This document shows positions 62,780 through 64,000 of a DNA stretch of 64,000 bases, one piece after another. The position numbers and the translations under genes are program-made. The first letter of the stretch is position 1; every line of letters begins with the position of its first letter. Source of the stretch: JAJECS01 sp965198185 (GTDB taxonomy: Bacteria > Chloroflexota > UBA11872); the NCBI GenBank assembly GCA_965198185.1, contig CBDAOU010000001.1:372001-436000 (forward strand), written 5' to 3'. The notes below the pieces were generated by a model. It was given only the letters and a program-made list of their open reading frames with translations, was not told the DNA's origin and did no database searches.

Positions 62780-63430
62780 GTGGCGGCCGTCGTCCGGGGC
62801 TTGCTGGCGCTGGGACTTCTGGCAGTGGCGGCCTGCGGCGAGGCCGCGGCGCCTCCCGTGGCGGAGGCCGATCCCACCGCCGCAATTATGGAGCGCGTGT
62901 TGACCTACGACGCTTATCCCGAGATGCAGATCGACCCCGAGAAGTCGTATACGGCCGTGGTGACGACAAATCTTGGGCAGATGACCTTTGAGTTGCTGCC
63001 GGCGGACGCCCCCCTAGCGGTCAACAACTTTGTCGTCCTGGCGCACAACCGGTACTACGACGGCGTGGTGTTCCACCGGCTGATTCCCGGGTTCATGGCC
63101 CAGAGTGGCGATCCCACGGGCCTGGGCACCGGGGGCCCGGGGTACAGCTTCGCGATCGAGCCGCCCCAGCGCCCCTATGTTCGCGGGAGCCTGGCCATGG
63201 CCAACACGGGTCGGCCGAATTCGAACGGCTCGCAGTTCTTCATCGTCTTTGGCGACCTCACGGCCAAAAGGCAGCTGGCACCCGACTATTCGCTGTTCGG
63301 GCAAATGGTGGAGGGCGACGACACGCTGGCCAAGCTTGAGGCGATACCGGTCGGTCTGGCGGGAACCGGCGAAAGGTCCCGCCCGCAGGAGACCATCACG
63401 ATTACCTCCATCGAGATTCGCGAAGGATAA
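62780..63430 (+). CDS. Cyclophilin-type peptidyl-prolyl cis-trans isomerase, lipoprotein
   Basis: The 216-residue extracytoplasmic PPIase has a lipobox (LGLLAVAACGEA). The cyclophilin fold shows TNLGQMTFELLPADAPLAVNNFVVLA, YYDGVVFHRLIPGFMAQSGDPTGLGTGGPGY and SLAMANTGRPNSNGSQFFIVFGD; the catalytic FHR Arg and the NGSQFFI segment are intact. GTG 62780 has GCGGAGGAAA upstream. A divergent ~290-base promoter gap separates it from the secreted-protein gene. Confidence 0.93.
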   Translation: MAAVVRGLLALGLLAVAACGEAAAPPVAEADPTAAIMERVLTYDAYPEMQIDPEKSYTAVVTTNLGQMTFELLPADAPLAVNNFVVLAHNRYYDGVVFHRLIPGFMAQSGDPTGLGTGGPGYSFAIEPPQRPYVRGSLAMANTGRPNSNGSQFFIVFGDLTAKRQLAPDYSLFGQMVEGDDTLAKLEAIPVGLAGTGERSRPQETITITSIEIREG

Positions 63431-63591
63431 GGCGGGCGCGCTGGCACCGGTTGCCGCCGAACGCCTCCGGGCGCATCGAGGCCGCCCGCCGCACCCGCAC
63501 TAGCGACGACCGGCGCTGACCGTGCTGATTGAAGAGCGGAGGACAGTGCTCAGGCTCGAATCGGGGCGCTGTGACGCACTGCAGGGCCCGA

Positions 63592-64000
63592 ATGGCTAGT
63601 CACCCCCACGCCAGGCGCGCACGCCTGATGACGTTCGGCTTGGGCCTTGCCGTGACCGCCCTGGATCAGGCCATAAAGCTCGTTGTGGACGCCGTGCTCC
63701 CGCGCGGCGGCGCCACGATTGGGCCGGTGTTCACTTTGCAGCGGGTAAGCAATCCCGGCATCAACTTTGGGTTGCTCGGCGACCATCCCGCACCGATTCT
63801 GGCCGCCACCGTGGCCATCGGCGTGGGCTTCGCCGTCTACGTGGCGGCGCGCCCGCCGCGACGGTGGTGGCTTGTGGTCGCCTTTGCGCTGCTGGTCGGC
63901 GGCGCCTTTGGGAATGTCATCGACCGCCTGCGGTTCGGCGCGGTGTTCGACTACCTCAACATTGCGCCGTTCGTCGGCTTCTTGAACTTTGCCGACCTTG
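63592..64000 (+). CDS. lspA: Lipoprotein signal peptidase LspA (3' end outside window)
   Basis: From ATG 63592 the frame reads MASHPHARRARLMTFGLGL, VTALDQAIKLVVDAVLPRGG, VFTLQRVSNPGINFGLLGD, a membrane helix and GGAFGNVIDRLRFGAVFDYL. This is the LspA order, with catalytic Asp in NVIDR and FDYL. It removes signal peptides of lipid-modified prolipoproteins. The gene runs off the window end; ~136 residues are visible of ~150-170. It follows the lipoprotein PPIase by 160 bases. Confidence 0.9.
   Translation, partial: MASHPHARRARLMTFGLGLAVTALDQAIKLVVDAVLPRGGATIGPVFTLQRVSNPGINFGLLGDHPAPILAATVAIGVGFAVYVAARPPRRWWLVVAFALLVGGAFGNVIDRLRFGAVFDYLNIAPFVGFLNFADL

Overview
The window is GC-rich bacterial chromosome with a high coding density, many GTG/TTG starts, short operons of alternating strand, and a housekeeping-plus-catabolic gene mix. 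Several traits suggest a free-living or sponge/marine-type Chloroflexota, perhaps related to SAR202. These are a CaiB/BaiF CoA-transferase, a tartrate/malate-type dehydrogenase, a D-aminoacylase, a Liv ABC system, an FtsH-like second membrane protease and an AAA_32-type Lon-like protease. No rRNA gene is present, so this placement is inference only.

Layout. 1-4.7 kb (+): the 3' part of a peptidase-MA-like protein, then an unusual ftsE-ftsX-ftsE-like cluster and an S41/PDZ protease, probably a division and envelope block. 4.8-13.1 kb (-): PASTA protein, smc, rnc, ilvE, a GNAT enzyme and a CaiB/BaiF CoA-transferase. 13.2-14.0 kb (-): a TSUP permease. 14.0-19.4 kb (+): glycogen debranching enzyme, an alpha/beta-hydrolase with an odd nucleophile elbow, a tartrate/D-malate dehydrogenase and a TatA/B-like protein with a long extra C-terminal domain. 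19.7-24.1 kb (-): an FtsH-like membrane protease and a frameshifted Lon-like protease. 24.3-31.7 kb: hydroxyacid dehydrogenase, SDR, two small proteins and glutamate synthase. 31.7-37.9 kb: a nuclease/lamin-tail lipoprotein and a complete Liv-type transporter, with its binding protein convergent to the permease/ATPase operon.

38-41.4 kb is a visibly lower-GC islet against the 3' end of a tRNA-Val gene. It holds a phospholipase-D/P-loop ATPase fusion and the remnant of a ThiF/E1-type enzyme with an in-frame amber codon. This is the best candidate for an undescribed (defence-like) system. 41.5-47.2 kb is a decayed zone: an IS110-type transposase in several frames, a twice-frameshifted ammonium transporter and a frameshifted zinc-phospholipase-like gene, alongside intact PLP-enzyme and VOC genes. 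47.2-55.5 kb (+): D-aminoacylase, a CxxC mini-protein, glmS, a FtsB/DivIC-like protein, dut, tilS and ftsH, a core cell-envelope/housekeeping block. 55.5-64 kb: two MFS transporters, a PHP phosphoesterase, an M20 amidohydrolase, a secreted duplicated-domain protein, a lipoprotein cyclophilin and the start of lspA.

A family of palindromic MITE-like repeats (core arms around CCAATCCGTTCG / CGAACGGATTGG) occurs five times, four of them between convergent genes. The repeat ends carry CTAG or TAG and in three places coincide with the stop codon of a neighbouring gene.
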